Below are positions 9,132 through 18,382 of a stretch of 64,000 bases of DNA, piece by piece. Position numbers and translations under genes: made by a program. The DNA is from Paenibacillus daejeonensis DSM 15491 (GTDB lineage: Bacteria > Bacillota > Bacilli > Paenibacillales > Paenibacillaceae). The stretch is from positions 62,001-126,000 of the forward strand of contig NZ_KB899666.1 of the NCBI RefSeq assembly GCF_000378385.1, in the 5' to 3' direction. The notes below the pieces were generated by a model, which was not told the origin of the DNA, searched no databases, and worked only from the letters and a program-made list of their open reading frames with translations. The stretch's first letter is position 1. Each line of letters starts with the position of its first letter.

Positions 9132-10856
9132 ATGTTCCGTTCGGATCGCTTCGAAGGCTATTCGGTTGCTTCCTTTCGCCAGGATGTGTTGTCTGGTATC
9201 GTGGTCGGCATCATTGCCCTGCCTCTGGGAATGGCTTTTGCCATCGCTTCTGGCGTTAGCCCCGAATACGGCATTATTACGACTGTCGTAGCCGGTATTC
9301 TGACTTCTCTGCTTGGAGGCTCGCGGTTCCAGATCGGCGGTCCGACCGGCGCATTTATCCCGGTTTTATTCGCCATTGTCATGCAATACGGGTATGAGAA
9401 TCTGTTGATTGCGGGGTGTCTTGCAGGGGCGATGCTAGTGGTCATGGGGCTGCTGAAGCTCGGCTCGCTGATTCAATTCATCCCCCGGCCGGTTATCACC
9501 GGCTTTACGACCGGAATTGCCGTCATCATCTTCAGCGGCCAGCTCGCTAATTTTCTGGGACTTAGCGATCTGCCTAAGCATGAGGACTTTCTCTCCAACA
9601 TGCGGGAGATTGCCCTTCATGTTACTCAGATCAATCTCTATGCCGTGGTCATTGCCTTATCTGGCCTCGCCGCCATGCTGCTGACCGCACGGTATGCTCG
9701 CAAGCTTCCGCCGGCTTTGACAGGGATTGTTATCGCGACTGCGGTTTCCATGTTATTGTTCAAGGGGCAATCGGCTACCATCGGCAGCGCATTCGGCGTC
9801 ATGTCCGGCTCCTTCCCTGCCCCGGCCTTGCCCGAATTCACCTGGGCCCGCATCGTCGAGATGCTGCGGCCTGCCCTAGTGATCGCCATGCTTGGCGGGA
9901 TCGAATCGTTACTGTCCGCTGTCGTCGCTGACCGCATGACAGGCACCAAGCATAACAGCAACAGGGAGCTCATTGGCCAGGGCATAGCGAATCTCGTGAC
10001 GCCGCTGTTTGGCGGCATCCCCGCGACCGGCGCAATCGCCCGTACAGCAGCCAATATTCGCAACGGCGCCGTTTCCCCTCTGTCCGGCATGATTCATGGA
10101 CTATTCGTGCTGTTGGTATTGCTGCTGCTCGCACCTTACGCTTCGCATATCCCCTTGGCTGCCATGGCGCCGATCCTGATGGTGGTGGCTTGGAATATGA
10201 GTGAACGCAAGGAGTTCGTTCGCACCCTGCGCACCAAGACCGGGGATTCTCTCGTCTTGGTCGTTACCTTCCTGCTGACCGTGTTCGCCTCGCTGCCGAC
10301 GGCCGTGGAGGTTGGACTGCTGCTGGCTGCTGTCATCTTCATCAAACGGATGAGCGAGTCAATGCGGATGTCGCGCGTCCTTCCCGACACGGAGCAGCGG
10401 CATGGTAAAGTAAACACGCGCCGGGTCGAACTTGGACACGCTTGTCCACAAGTCCGACTCCTCTCGGTCGAGGGCTCGTTGTTCTTCGGCGCGTCGGGCG
10501 GGCTGGCCAGCGCCATCGCCGTCAGGGAGCTGGACGGAGCCAGGATCGTGCTGCTGCGGATGGGCAGAATGCCCTACCTTGATATGACAGGCGAGTCCGA
10601 ACTGGGAGAGCTGCTGGAGATGATCTGCCAGTCAGGAGGACAGCTGCTGCTGTCTGGACTGCACCGGCAGCCCGCCAATCTGCTCGCCAGGACCGGTCTG
10701 CTCGGCAAGGTTGGGGAGGATCAGATCTTTGCGCATACCGGTGAAGCCATCGCACGCGCCCTGGAGCTGCTGGATACCGATCGATGCAAGGGATGCACCC
10801 GCTTTGCCTTCCGGGAATGCGAGGCTCTATCAAGGCAAGATTCATCAACAGCCTGA
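9132..10856 (+). CDS. SulP-family anion transporter with C-terminal STAS-like domain
   Basis: A membrane anion transporter of the SLC26/SulP family. Its hydrophobic N-terminal 400 residues contain many helices and the SulP signature region around VSPEYGIITTVVAGIL, GGPTGAFIPVL and RPVITGFTTGIAV. The C-terminal 140 residues resemble a STAS domain (VRLLSVEGSLFFGA, RMGRMPYLDMTG). The start is set at ATG 9132, 8 bp after GAAGG, rather than the TTG at 9126. SulP proteins carry sulfate, bicarbonate or other anions, and the substrate cannot be told here. The tail is Cys-bearing (CKGCTRFAFRECEA). It is divergent from and probably regulated by the ArsR protein. Confidence 0.9.
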   Translation: MFRSDRFEGYSVASFRQDVLSGIVVGIIALPLGMAFAIASGVSPEYGIITTVVAGILTSLLGGSRFQIGGPTGAFIPVLFAIVMQYGYENLLIAGCLAGAMLVVMGLLKLGSLIQFIPRPVITGFTTGIAVIIFSGQLANFLGLSDLPKHEDFLSNMREIALHVTQINLYAVVIALSGLAAMLLTARYARKLPPALTGIVIATAVSMLLFKGQSATIGSAFGVMSGSFPAPALPEFTWARIVEMLRPALVIAMLGGIESLLSAVVADRMTGTKHNSNRELIGQGIANLVTPLFGGIPATGAIARTAANIRNGAVSPLSGMIHGLFVLLVLLLLAPYASHIPLAAMAPILMVVAWNMSERKEFVRTLRTKTGDSLVLVVTFLLTVFASLPTAVEVGLLLAAVIFIKRMSESMRMSRVLPDTEQRHGKVNTRRVELGHACPQVRLLSVEGSLFFGASGGLASAIAVRELDGARIVLLRMGRMPYLDMTGESELGELLEMICQSGGQLLLSGLHRQPANLLARTGLLGKVGEDQIFAHTGEAIARALELLDTDRCKGCTRFAFRECEALSRQDSSTA

Positions 10857-10911
10857 TGATTCGTTCCCAAGGCTGAAGATGATGTCATCCTTTGGATTTC
10901 GCAATTGAGAT

Positions 10912-10971
10912 CATATAAGCTTGCTCTCCTTATGCTATCCTGATGATAAGAAGGGAGAGGAAGCTTATATG
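10912..10971 (+). promoter_or_regulatory. Long inverted repeat covering ribosome site and start codon
   Basis: CATATAAGCTT (10912-10922) and AAGCTTATATG (10961-10971) are perfect 11-bp complements, and the right arm ends in the ATG start codon. After one mismatch the stem continues for eight more pairs between CTCTCCTT (10924-10931) and the purine-rich ribosome site (10952-10959). TATC and GATA can add a top stem. As RNA this hairpin would hide both the ribosome site and start codon. As DNA it may be an operator. Confidence 0.6.
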
Positions 10972-12051
10972 CAGCAAGACGAGATCGAAAAGGTAATGCG
11001 TTATATAGAAGAGCATCTGACAAGACCGTTTTCGTTACAGGAGGTAGCGCAACACTGCAACTATTCTCCCTATCACTTTTCCGTGTTTTTTCATCGGACC
11101 TTCGGTGAGACGATGAGAAGCTACCTCCGCAAGCGTCGGCTTACCCGTGCAGCAGAGCAGCTCAGAGATACGGAACTTAGCATTCTATCCATTGGGTTAA
11201 CCTTCGGATACGGCTCGCAGGAAGCCTTCTCCCGAGCATTCGTCGAGCGATTCGGGCTCACGCCTCGCCAGTATCGGGAGACGCAAGCGCCGATTCAGGA
11301 AACGTATCCCCAGCCCCTCCTGCTGCCATCGCAAGGAAATGACGGGATACAGAAGAAAATTCAGCACCTGCAAGAGCAAATAGGCGCACCCGCTGAGGTG
11401 AACATTTTGCATGTGCTTAACGGCTCTTGCATGCTGGAGCGATTCAAGACGAGCGAGCTGATGCAAGACGATGCCACGTATGTCTCCTTTAATGAAGCCA
11501 TGTGCTGGGGAGAGACGGACCCCCAGGTGTTCTCGCCATCGTTTAACCAGAGAAGAGTACATGCTCTGCAGACGACGGAGGCCGAATACCGCAGCATCGT
11601 CATCGAGTCGCTGCGGCCGCTCTTCGAGGAGCGCTTCGATATTATCGTCCTCTGGTTTGGCGACGATATGTTTTGTCAGCTCAATCTAATTACGATGCTG
11701 GCCTACCTGGACCAGATCGGCTATGAAGGTGATGTTTTTTTCTGTATGGCGCTGGAGCGGATCGATGACATCCTGGCGGATGCGTATGAGATTGACCCTC
11801 GCGGCTATGCGGAGATCTACAAGTCAGTGCTGTGCGAGCATCGGAAGCCCGACTCGGCGATGATGCCGGTGACGTATCAGGCAATCCGCATGTACTTGTC
11901 GTATCGGGGTCCCGACAGCCCGATCATCCGATATATCCAGCGGCATCGCGGCAAGGAACATCTCGTAGCCGACCTGCTGAAGCAGTTTCCCGACTATGGG
12001 CTTGGCGACCGGCAGTATGAATGGATGATTAATCAATTACGGACGCCATGA
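10969..12051 (+). CDS. AraC-type regulator fused to a DUF1835-like domain
   Basis: About 360 residues. The N-terminal 100 are an AraC/XylS double helix-turn-helix, with LQEVAQHCNYSPYHFSVFFH and FSRAFVERFGLTPRQYRE. The remaining 230 or so resemble DUF1835 (PF08874): an opening ILHVLNGSCMLERF, then IIVLWFGDDMFCQLNL, which matches the family's LWfehDLfdqlnL core, and a helical tail. AraC domains normally sit with cupin or receiver modules, so this pairing is unusual. The start is ATG 10969, 8 bp after AAGGGAGAGG. The function of DUF1835 is unknown. The gene stands alone between SulP and a convergent MarR gene. Confidence 0.8.
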   Translation: MQQDEIEKVMRYIEEHLTRPFSLQEVAQHCNYSPYHFSVFFHRTFGETMRSYLRKRRLTRAAEQLRDTELSILSIGLTFGYGSQEAFSRAFVERFGLTPRQYRETQAPIQETYPQPLLLPSQGNDGIQKKIQHLQEQIGAPAEVNILHVLNGSCMLERFKTSELMQDDATYVSFNEAMCWGETDPQVFSPSFNQRRVHALQTTEAEYRSIVIESLRPLFEERFDIIVLWFGDDMFCQLNLITMLAYLDQIGYEGDVFFCMALERIDDILADAYEIDPRGYAEIYKSVLCEHRKPDSAMMPVTYQAIRMYLSYRGPDSPIIRYIQRHRGKEHLVADLLKQFPDYGLGDRQYEWMINQLRTP

Positions 12052-12059
12052 GCGTCCGC

Positions 12060-12533
12060 TCAGGACTGGGAGTGCTCAATTATCACTTGAAAAAACTTCA
12101 GCGTCGCCTGAATCTCTGATTCGGTCAAATGACTCATCGCCGCTACGAATCGCTCCTCAAACATTTCGTGCATGGCAACATGCAAATCAAAAATCTTTTT
12201 GCCCTTCGGGGTAAGCGAAAAAAAGACCTCTTTTTTATTGTCCACCATCTGGCTTCGTTTGATGTACCCCTCTTGAAGCAGCTTATGGCTAATCTTGGAA
12301 ATGCTGGCTTTGGACAAATTCATTTTCTCAGCAATTGATGTATTATTAATCGGCTCATGGGTACCGATGCAATCCAGCACATGTACACTTGTCAAATTGC
12401 TAGGAATAGCGGTCACGCCATGTATCTCTGCCAATTCCGTAAACTGGCTGCTCTCTGCTGCAAACACTTGCTCGCTTAGATGTGTAAAGTGAAGAAACCG
12501 CTCGTACAGCGCACGCTTTAACCCCTCAGACAT
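12060..12533 (-). CDS. MarR-family transcriptional regulator
   Basis: A 157-residue MarR-type winged-helix protein. The recognition region is SIAEKMNLSKASISKISHKLLQEGYIKRS and the wing follows as NKKEVFFSLTPKGKK. The start is ATG 12533, 7 bp after GGGGAGG; an upstream in-frame start at 12575 lacks a ribosome site. It is divergent from the nitroreductase gene across about 200 bp that share a repeated AACAATAA motif, which suggests it represses that enzyme and itself. MarR proteins usually respond to small aromatic or oxidising compounds; the ligand here is unknown. Confidence 0.88.
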   Translation of the reverse strand: MSEGLKRALYERFLHFTHLSEQVFAAESSQFTELAEIHGVTAIPSNLTSVHVLDCIGTHEPINNTSIAEKMNLSKASISKISHKLLQEGYIKRSQMVDNKKEVFFSLTPKGKKIFDLHVAMHEMFEERFVAAMSHLTESEIQATLKFFQVIIEHSQS

Positions 12534-12582
12534 GATGTAACCTCCCCTTACCAAAACGAATGGCTTTCGCCACACTTAAATC

Positions 12583-12710
12583 ATTTATTGTTTACATATA
12601 AATAATTTTATCATCCAATTACATCCCGGTCAATTGCTAAACCTTGCTATAAAAAGAAGTTGACAGCAATATCACTTGTATAATATAGTTTCCTCGTTAA
12701 CAATAATTAT
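12583..12710. promoter_or_regulatory. Repeated AACAATAA motif between MarR and nitroreductase genes
   Basis: TAAACAATAAAT on the minus strand (12594-12583) and TTAACAATAATTAT on the plus strand (12697-12710) share a common core. Each faces one of the two divergent genes, as expected for paired sites of one regulator. The 200-bp gap is otherwise AT-rich and holds no gene. A TTGACA (12660) and TATAAT (12679) are present but only 13 bp apart. Confidence 0.35.
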
Positions 12711-12737
12711 ATAGGGTGCTGCAAAGGAGGACCGACT

Positions 12738-13763
12738 GTGAATCTTGTCCAAACGATCATGGAACGGCGAAGTGTTCGGAAGTATAAAGGTGAGCCTGTT
12801 CAAGTGGAATTAATGAACTCCTTGCTCCAGCAAGCCGCAAGCTTGTGGACATCCGAGATGTCGTCCCATTGGCGTTGCCTTTATTATGACTCCATGGAGG
12901 CGCGCGTAAGATTGGCAGAGAGTATGATCGCCAAGGTAACAGGCAGCCAGTGGGGGAAACTGATTCCGTCGAAGGTAACAGGGCTGCTCACCAAAACCGT
13001 GCTTAACACGCCGGCTCTTCTCGTTTTTATTGCGGAGGATGCAGCCAATGAGCGACAACGTGACGAGAACTATGCCGCCGTCTGCAGCATCATGCAAAAC
13101 CTTCAATTGCTTGGCTGGCAACACGGATTGGGGATGCTCTGGTACACAGAACCTTTCATGAGCAATCCGTCCTTTTTTAATGAAATTGGCCTGAAGTCAG
13201 GGGAACGGTTAGTCGGAGTATTAAATATTGGCTATTTCGATAAATCGCCTAAAGCCCGAAAAAGAACGCCTGCAGAGCAGAACTGGACGGAACTCGCAGC
13301 AACGGCGAAGCCGACTCAAGCTGCCAAGGGCCAGTATGTAGCTTCCAAGGACGTCCTGGAAGCCTTAAACATTGCCGTTTGGGCGCCAAATGACGGCATG
13401 CGCGAGCCCTGGCATTTCATCTATGTGACCGATCATGAAGCCGTCGCGCGGCTCACACCCTCTCCTGTCAATGGCTCGCCCTCCTTCCTTATCGTTGCGG
13501 CCAAAAAAGAAGCCGACCCGCACAAGCAACAGGAGGATTATGCCGCAGTCTGTTGTTTGGTTCAGAACTTCCAACTCGTCGCTGCCGATAAAGGCTGGTC
13601 TGCTCGTCGTTCCATCCCGGAATGGATCTATGAACATCAGCTTCCTATATCGCTTCCGCTCGATCCGCAAGAGCGAATCGTTGCTGTGCTGGAAATCGGG
13701 ACTGCGACGCAGACTCCTTATTCACCCGCCACTTCACCGACTTTTAATATCGCACGCCTGTGA
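12738..13763 (+). CDS. Tandem double-domain nitroreductase-family protein
   Basis: Two nitroreductase-like units lie in one 341-residue chain. The first (about 1-180) opens with MERRSVRKYKGEPV, the family's FMN-binding Arg/Ser start, and has NTPALLVFIAED and ENYAAVCSIMQNLQLLGWQHGLG. The second (about 205-335) repeats the plan with SKDVLEALNIAVWAPNDGMREPWHF, SPSFLIVAAKKE and DYAAVCCLVQNFQLVAADKGW. Normal family members are homodimers with FMN at the interface, so a fused pair would be an internal dimer. The start is GTG 12738, 7 bp after GGAGG. It probably reduces nitroaromatics or quinones using NAD(P)H and is likely controlled by the divergent MarR gene. Confidence 0.85.
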   Translation: MNLVQTIMERRSVRKYKGEPVQVELMNSLLQQAASLWTSEMSSHWRCLYYDSMEARVRLAESMIAKVTGSQWGKLIPSKVTGLLTKTVLNTPALLVFIAEDAANERQRDENYAAVCSIMQNLQLLGWQHGLGMLWYTEPFMSNPSFFNEIGLKSGERLVGVLNIGYFDKSPKARKRTPAEQNWTELAATAKPTQAAKGQYVASKDVLEALNIAVWAPNDGMREPWHFIYVTDHEAVARLTPSPVNGSPSFLIVAAKKEADPHKQQEDYAAVCCLVQNFQLVAADKGWSARRSIPEWIYEHQLPISLPLDPQERIVAVLEIGTATQTPYSPATSPTFNIARL

Positions 13764-13779
13764 ATACGAAGTAAACACA

Positions 13780-13817
13780 AAGATGATCCCAAGCTAGTCA
13801 TGGCCAGGGATCATCTT
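13780..13817. terminator. Hairpin between convergent genes
   Basis: AAGATGATCCC (13780-13790) pairs perfectly with GGGATCATCTT (13807-13817) around a 16-nt loop. It lies between the nitroreductase stop and the convergent dihydrouridine synthase stop, so it could serve both. No real T-run follows on either strand, so termination may be weak. Confidence 0.5.
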
Positions 13818-13837
13818 GGGTGGTACCTCTCTGTCGT

Positions 13838-14806
13838 TCATTGGTTCAATGTACTCGTAAACTCGTCGAGCAACGCATGCGCCTCCGCACTGGACTTCAC
13901 GTTCACTAATCGATTCCGAAGATCACCTGCCCCCGAGAATCCGCGCACATAAATCTTGAAGAAGCGCGTAAGCGCGCTGAACGAACGCGGCACCTGCTCG
14001 GAATAGCGATCCTGGAGATCCAGATGCAGGCGGAGCAGATTCAGCAGCTCTTCCGTGCTATGCGGTCTTGGCTGCTTCTCAAAAGCAAAGGGATTCGTAA
14101 AAATTCCTCGTCCAATCATAATCCCGTCCACGCCATATTGCTCTGCGAGCTTCAGGCCGGTCTGACGGTCCGGAATATCCCCGTTGATGGTCAGCAGGGT
14201 ATTCGGAGCGACCTCATCCCGAAGCTTCTTAATCTCCGGAATCAGTTCCCAGTGCGCATCGTATTTGCTCATTTCCTTGCGAGTACGCAGGTGAATGGAC
14301 AGATTGACAATATCTTGTCTGAGCACATGGGTTAACCAGTCGCGCCATTCGTCTACCGCTTTGAAGCCAAGCCTTGTTTTCACACTGACTGGCAATCCTC
14401 CGGCCTTCGCAGCCTGAATAATATCCGCCGCTGTGTCGGGACGGCAGATCAGTCCGCTGCCCTTTCCATTGTCGACCACATTGGGAACTGGACAGCCCAT
14501 ATTAATATCAATGCCCTTGAAGCCTTCCTTCGCCATCCCGATGCTCATCTCGCGGAAGTGTTCCGGCTTATCTCCCCAGATATGGGCCACAATCGGCTGT
14601 TCGTCCGCTGTAAACGTCAGACGACCGCGCACGCTTTTGTTTCCTTCCGGGTGACAATAGCTCTCCGAGTTCGCAAACTCCGTGAAAAACACATCGGGTT
14701 TGCCCGCGTTGCTGACGACATGACGAAACACCACATCCGTCACATCTTCCATCGGCGCCAGGATAAAGAAAGGCCGTGGCAATTCACGCCAAAAATTTTC
14801 TGTCAT
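13838..14806 (-). CDS. tRNA-dihydrouridine synthase
   Basis: A 322-residue FMN-dependent Dus enzyme that reduces uridines in tRNA D-loops. The TIM-barrel start [15 protein letters not shown] is typical. The catalytic Cys is in [10 protein letters not shown], followed by [17 protein letters not shown] and [14 protein letters not shown] are further family motifs. The start was set at ATG 14806, after GGAGGAG; an upstream in-frame start at 14839 is not supported. It lies 73 bp downstream of the HEAT-repeat gene on the same strand and could be cotranscribed. It is probably housekeeping. Which tRNA position it modifies cannot be told. Confidence 0.93.
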   Translation of the reverse strand: MTENFWRELPRPFFILAPMEDVTDVVFRHVVSNAGKPDVFFTEFANSESYCHPEGNKSVRGRLTFTADEQPIVAHIWGDKPEHFREMSIGMAKEGFKGIDINMGCPVPNVVDNGKGSGLICRPDTAADIIQAAKAGGLPVSVKTRLGFKAVDEWRDWLTHVLRQDIVNLSIHLRTRKEMSKYDAHWELIPEIKKLRDEVAPNTLLTINGDIPDRQTGLKLAEQYGVDGIMIGRGIFTNPFAFEKQPRPHSTEELLNLLRLHLDLQDRYSEQVPRSFSALTRFFKIYVRGFSGAGDLRNRLVNVKSSAEAHALLDEFTSTLNQ

Positions 14807-14879
14807 CACTAAGACTCCTCCATCAAAATCAGACCCCATTGTACCAAACTATAGGCCGATTGAGAAGTCACCGGTCGTT

Positions 14880-17800
14880 TTACTCCGTCACCGTCCACGT
14901 ATCCATGGCGAAATCACGAACCGCCTCGTGCTCATGGCTCCGGTACGCTCTCAACCGATCAGCACTAGCCCGATTCCACAATAATGCCTCTCCAGCTACT
15001 TGTATCAGAGACAGCCCTATCACATGTGACTGCCACTGCGGTCTATCATTCATTCGGTCTACGAGATCTAACAAGACTTCGGGTTTCCAAAAGCCCTGGC
15101 TGTCTCGGACAACCGCAGCGACCTGCCTACTGACGAAGTCCAGCAGATGTGGCTGGTCATGCAGTATGCGAATGACCGGTTCCAACCCAGCGTCCGCTTC
15201 TTCCGACTGATTCCATTCAATAATGGCCAAATGAAGGTTAATCACGTCACGCTTCATTGTTGCGTGCGGTTCAAGACAGTTAATAAGACCACGATATAAA
15301 GGAATGAGTAAGCGTCTGGTATGTTGAGGCAATTCCATCAATCTGTCTAGCAAGGCCAGTAGACGCTGCCGATGTGGCAGATCCCGCTCTGCCCCGGCTT
15401 CCCACTCCGCCCTCGTCACCGTCTCAGCCAACTGCTTGCATAGACCGATGACCTGTTCGTTAATCTTCCCATCCCTGCAAGCCGCAAGGAGAGGATTCAA
15501 TGCCGTTCGCCATCTGGATGTATCATTCAGGTCAGCAATCGCTTGGCAGGCACAAGCCGCAATCTGTGTCTCATTGCCATTGACCCAACGGCTCAGTGTA
15601 TAGAGCGCGTCTCTTCCTATAACCCCGTCTGCATGACTTGCGATTCCTGCAATCAGTTCTACATAACTAGGTCGACTCTTCAATGGCAGGGTATCCGGCT
15701 GCTGATCCAGCAGGCTTCTGGCAATATCACGTTGCTGGGAGGCGGCCATATCTTTCAGTATGATCCAACTGCGCTCATCCTCTAACCATCGTCTTGCCGC
15801 ATGTCCGATGGCAATCATGACATCCTTATGCACGTTGGGCTTCTCGTACTCCCGCAGCAAGAGTTCCATACTTGACGTGCTTTTATATGTACCAAGCAGC
15901 CGGATGGTTTCCTTTCGAACGGTTATTTTCAAGTGCTCCCGATTCAGGAGGGTTGAGAGAATAGTAGTGAGTTCATCCGGATTCATTCTACGAACGCATC
16001 TGGGGATGGAATACATCGCAACACGAGCACGGTCCCCATCCAGATTATCGAGCAACACAGGAAGTGCCTGCTCCGGCTCTTCTCCCAGGGAATACGCATG
16101 CAATGCAGCCTCCACCACATGCACCTCTTTATCCTTCAATAGCTGTGACAGGGCATCCGAGGCATAATCCGGCATCTTCGTTAGACTTCGAATGGCCGAT
16201 GCCCGTTCATAGAAGCTTCGATTCGCATCCAGGGCGACTCTTTCGAGCAGGGCAGCAAGCGCCTTCTGCTGTCGCGGTAGCCACCTGTGGAACCCGTCTT
16301 CGGCAGGTACCAGATAGATCGTTTTGCCAGATAGATACTTGCCTTTGATTGATTTCCCCGATATGTATGGGTCCAGCCAGTCCTGACGCCTCAGGTGCAC
16401 ATGCATAAACACGTCGCGGAACGAAATGAAGGAGGGATCCTTGGCAAGCAGAGCTTTTACCCGCTCATCCCGTGTTTCAACTGGAGCCAGCCAGTGATGG
16501 ATGGCTTGGTGGGACACCGTTTTCGCCTTCACCAGCTCCTGCAGCAGAAGTTGAAGCTTCGGTAGACGTTCACCTTTTTTGCCAAACGTATTCGCCATCC
16601 GCAGAACTAAGTTATAGCTTTCCCGCTTATTAGCTTCTAAACCCAAGGTATATACCTCATCAAATAAGATCGCTAGAGCTTGATCAGGCACACTGTCCCA
16701 GTTCAGCGCATGCGTCATAAATTGCCCGTCCCGCACTGCCATTCTCCCGAACGTTCGCAAAGCAAACTGAAATAACCGGTTCCCCGGGTCCGAAGCATGT
16801 TCCCGCAGCAAAACAAAAGCCAGCTTTTCCACGGAAGCCCTCGTATCATAAGAAGTATCTCTGGCTTCCACGACACTGTCCACTAGCAACGACAGGTCTT
16901 CTACATGCGCCTCCATGTACATATAGGCTGGGCAGTCCGATAATGCGCCCATAACAGCGCCGCGCACGGGATCTTGATCGTTTTTGACCCTGGTCAGGAA
17001 GTGTAGTGTCTCCTCCATCCCGGTACGTGACAAGGCGGTGCTGCGTATAAGGTGGGTATAGGCTGCCGCACGCTCATCCGCGTTGGATACCTGTACGGCT
17101 TCCTGCAGTTCTTCTCTTGCATGGATAATCGAGCGGCGCGCCGTGATTTCGAGCGTACGGTCCCGGTATTCACGAATGTCTCGAATGGCCAACATCCGAA
17201 TAGCTTCCTGTTCGCGTAGACGATGAGGCAAGCCATCCAAAAGCGCTACCGGGAATAAACGCCGCTGGCGGCCCTCTTCTCCATAAGCCGCCTCGAACAC
17301 CTCCCCACGCCGGGAAGGCGCCAAGGCATCCAGTATCTTGGCCACATGCATGGGATGATTATGCAGCAAGGCAGCCAGTTCTCCCCATTGTTTCGTGGAA
17401 AGCAGTTTATTCCGGGTTAGAATGCCTCCAGGCACGCCATGTTGGAGCAGATCATCCCTTGCCTCTTCTCGAATCAGGAGCTTGAATACCCCCTCCGGGC
17501 TGGCCTGGAACAGAGTGCCCAAATGCTTGCGTAGCACGGGATGAATGAGATGATGAGGTCCATGCGCCAGAGCACACTCCAGTACAAAGGCTGGTCTCCC
17601 TGCACTCAATATGTGGACGGCAGTAGAGAACCGCCACCAGACGCTGACCTTCTCCTGCTGCGTGGCGTTCTGCAGAACCGATTGCATATGTTCTGTCACT
17701 TGGACTGGATGTCTCTTCGCCAAGTTCCGCCAGCTCTTAAGCGCATACCCCAACTCGGGGAGCGTACGTTGGACCGTGTGCTCGCTGCATGCGGGGAGCA

Positions 17801-18251
17801 GGGAGGCAGCTTCGCTCGCGCCCCACTGGGCAAGCACGAGCGGCAGCAGCCGTTCCGCCCAGTCCTGATGTCTCGCAATCACGATGCTGCCCAACAATTG
17901 GCGGCGACCATGGGCCGATAAAGTCAAAACTTCGGATTCGATTGAATAATCCGGGTCGGTCATAACTATAGGTAGCAATCCAGCGGCACGGCCCCTGACC
18001 CCTGCCTTGGGATGCTGCAAAGCAAGCTGAACTGTGGGTGCATCCTTCGCCGTACTCGCGCCTGTCAGTGCCAAATGGCCTTCGTAAGCACTACCGCTTG
18101 TCAATAGAGCTGCAAGTAGGGCTGAGTAACCTGGCTCTCTGCCATGATCCCGTCCCAAGAGTGCCATGCGCTTCATTCGATCCGAATACCGCAGCGCATC
18201 TAGTTCCTTAAGCAGCTTATCTTTGTCCAGTGAAGCTTGGTTAATGGTCAT
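14880..18251 (-). CDS. Large HEAT-repeat-like protein of unknown function
   Basis: A 1123-residue, largely helical protein with no signal peptide or membrane helix, so probably cytoplasmic. Much of it reads as irregular HEAT/ARM-like helical hairpins, for example FYERASAIRSLTKMPDYA, VHVVEAALHAYSLGEEPEQA and VRKETIRLLGTYKSTSS in the 670-830 region. No catalytic motif is recognised. Such solenoids usually scaffold protein or nucleic-acid complexes. The start is ATG 18251; purine-rich GAAGGGAAG lies upstream but the spacing is not ideal. Its leader contains a 16-bp palindrome that is also found before the SF0329-like gene at 22762, so the two may share a regulator. The role is unknown. Confidence 0.8.
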   Translation of the reverse strand: MTINQASLDKDKLLKELDALRYSDRMKRMALLGRDHGREPGYSALLAALLTSGSAYEGHLALTGASTAKDAPTVQLALQHPKAGVRGRAAGLLPIVMTDPDYSIESEVLTLSAHGRRQLLGSIVIARHQDWAERLLPLVLAQWGASEAASLLPACSEHTVQRTLPELGYALKSWRNLAKRHPVQVTEHMQSVLQNATQQEKVSVWWRFSTAVHILSAGRPAFVLECALAHGPHHLIHPVLRKHLGTLFQASPEGVFKLLIREEARDDLLQHGVPGGILTRNKLLSTKQWGELAALLHNHPMHVAKILDALAPSRRGEVFEAAYGEEGRQRRLFPVALLDGLPHRLREQEAIRMLAIRDIREYRDRTLEITARRSIIHAREELQEAVQVSNADERAAAYTHLIRSTALSRTGMEETLHFLTRVKNDQDPVRGAVMGALSDCPAYMYMEAHVEDLSLLVDSVVEARDTSYDTRASVEKLAFVLLREHASDPGNRLFQFALRTFGRMAVRDGQFMTHALNWDSVPDQALAILFDEVYTLGLEANKRESYNLVLRMANTFGKKGERLPKLQLLLQELVKAKTVSHQAIHHWLAPVETRDERVKALLAKDPSFISFRDVFMHVHLRRQDWLDPYISGKSIKGKYLSGKTIYLVPAEDGFHRWLPRQQKALAALLERVALDANRSFYERASAIRSLTKMPDYASDALSQLLKDKEVHVVEAALHAYSLGEEPEQALPVLLDNLDGDRARVAMYSIPRCVRRMNPDELTTILSTLLNREHLKITVRKETIRLLGTYKSTSSMELLLREYEKPNVHKDVMIAIGHAARRWLEDERSWIILKDMAASQQRDIARSLLDQQPDTLPLKSRPSYVELIAGIASHADGVIGRDALYTLSRWVNGNETQIAACACQAIADLNDTSRWRTALNPLLAACRDGKINEQVIGLCKQLAETVTRAEWEAGAERDLPHRQRLLALLDRLMELPQHTRRLLIPLYRGLINCLEPHATMKRDVINLHLAIIEWNQSEEADAGLEPVIRILHDQPHLLDFVSRQVAAVVRDSQGFWKPEVLLDLVDRMNDRPQWQSHVIGLSLIQVAGEALLWNRASADRLRAYRSHEHEAVRDFAMDTWTVTE

Positions 18252-18287
18252 CCTTCCACTTCCCTTCTATAGACCTCCCAAATTTTA

Positions 18288-18303
18288 GATGATATCTACC
18301 ATC
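18288..18303 (-). promoter_or_regulatory. Shared palindromic operator, copy 1 (HEAT-repeat gene)
   Basis: On the minus strand GATGGTAGATATCATC is a near-perfect palindrome (7 of 8 symmetric pairs match). It sits inside a 24-bp block (18285-18308) that is identical to 22778-22801 upstream of another gene. The block also holds TGTATGAT, a plausible -10. It lies just before a GGGAGG and about 35 bp before the start codon. Confidence 0.6.
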
Positions 18304-18382
18304 ATACAACAATCATTCAATCGATCGTATATTCCTCCTATCTTCGAGAAAGATTCGAGATAATCAGTATGAAGAATTTCCC

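Noticed and set aside
12660-12684. TTGACA and TATAAT as the nitroreductase promoter
   Set aside because: The spacing is only 13 bp, too short for sigma-A; one of the two boxes may be used with a partner I cannot identify.
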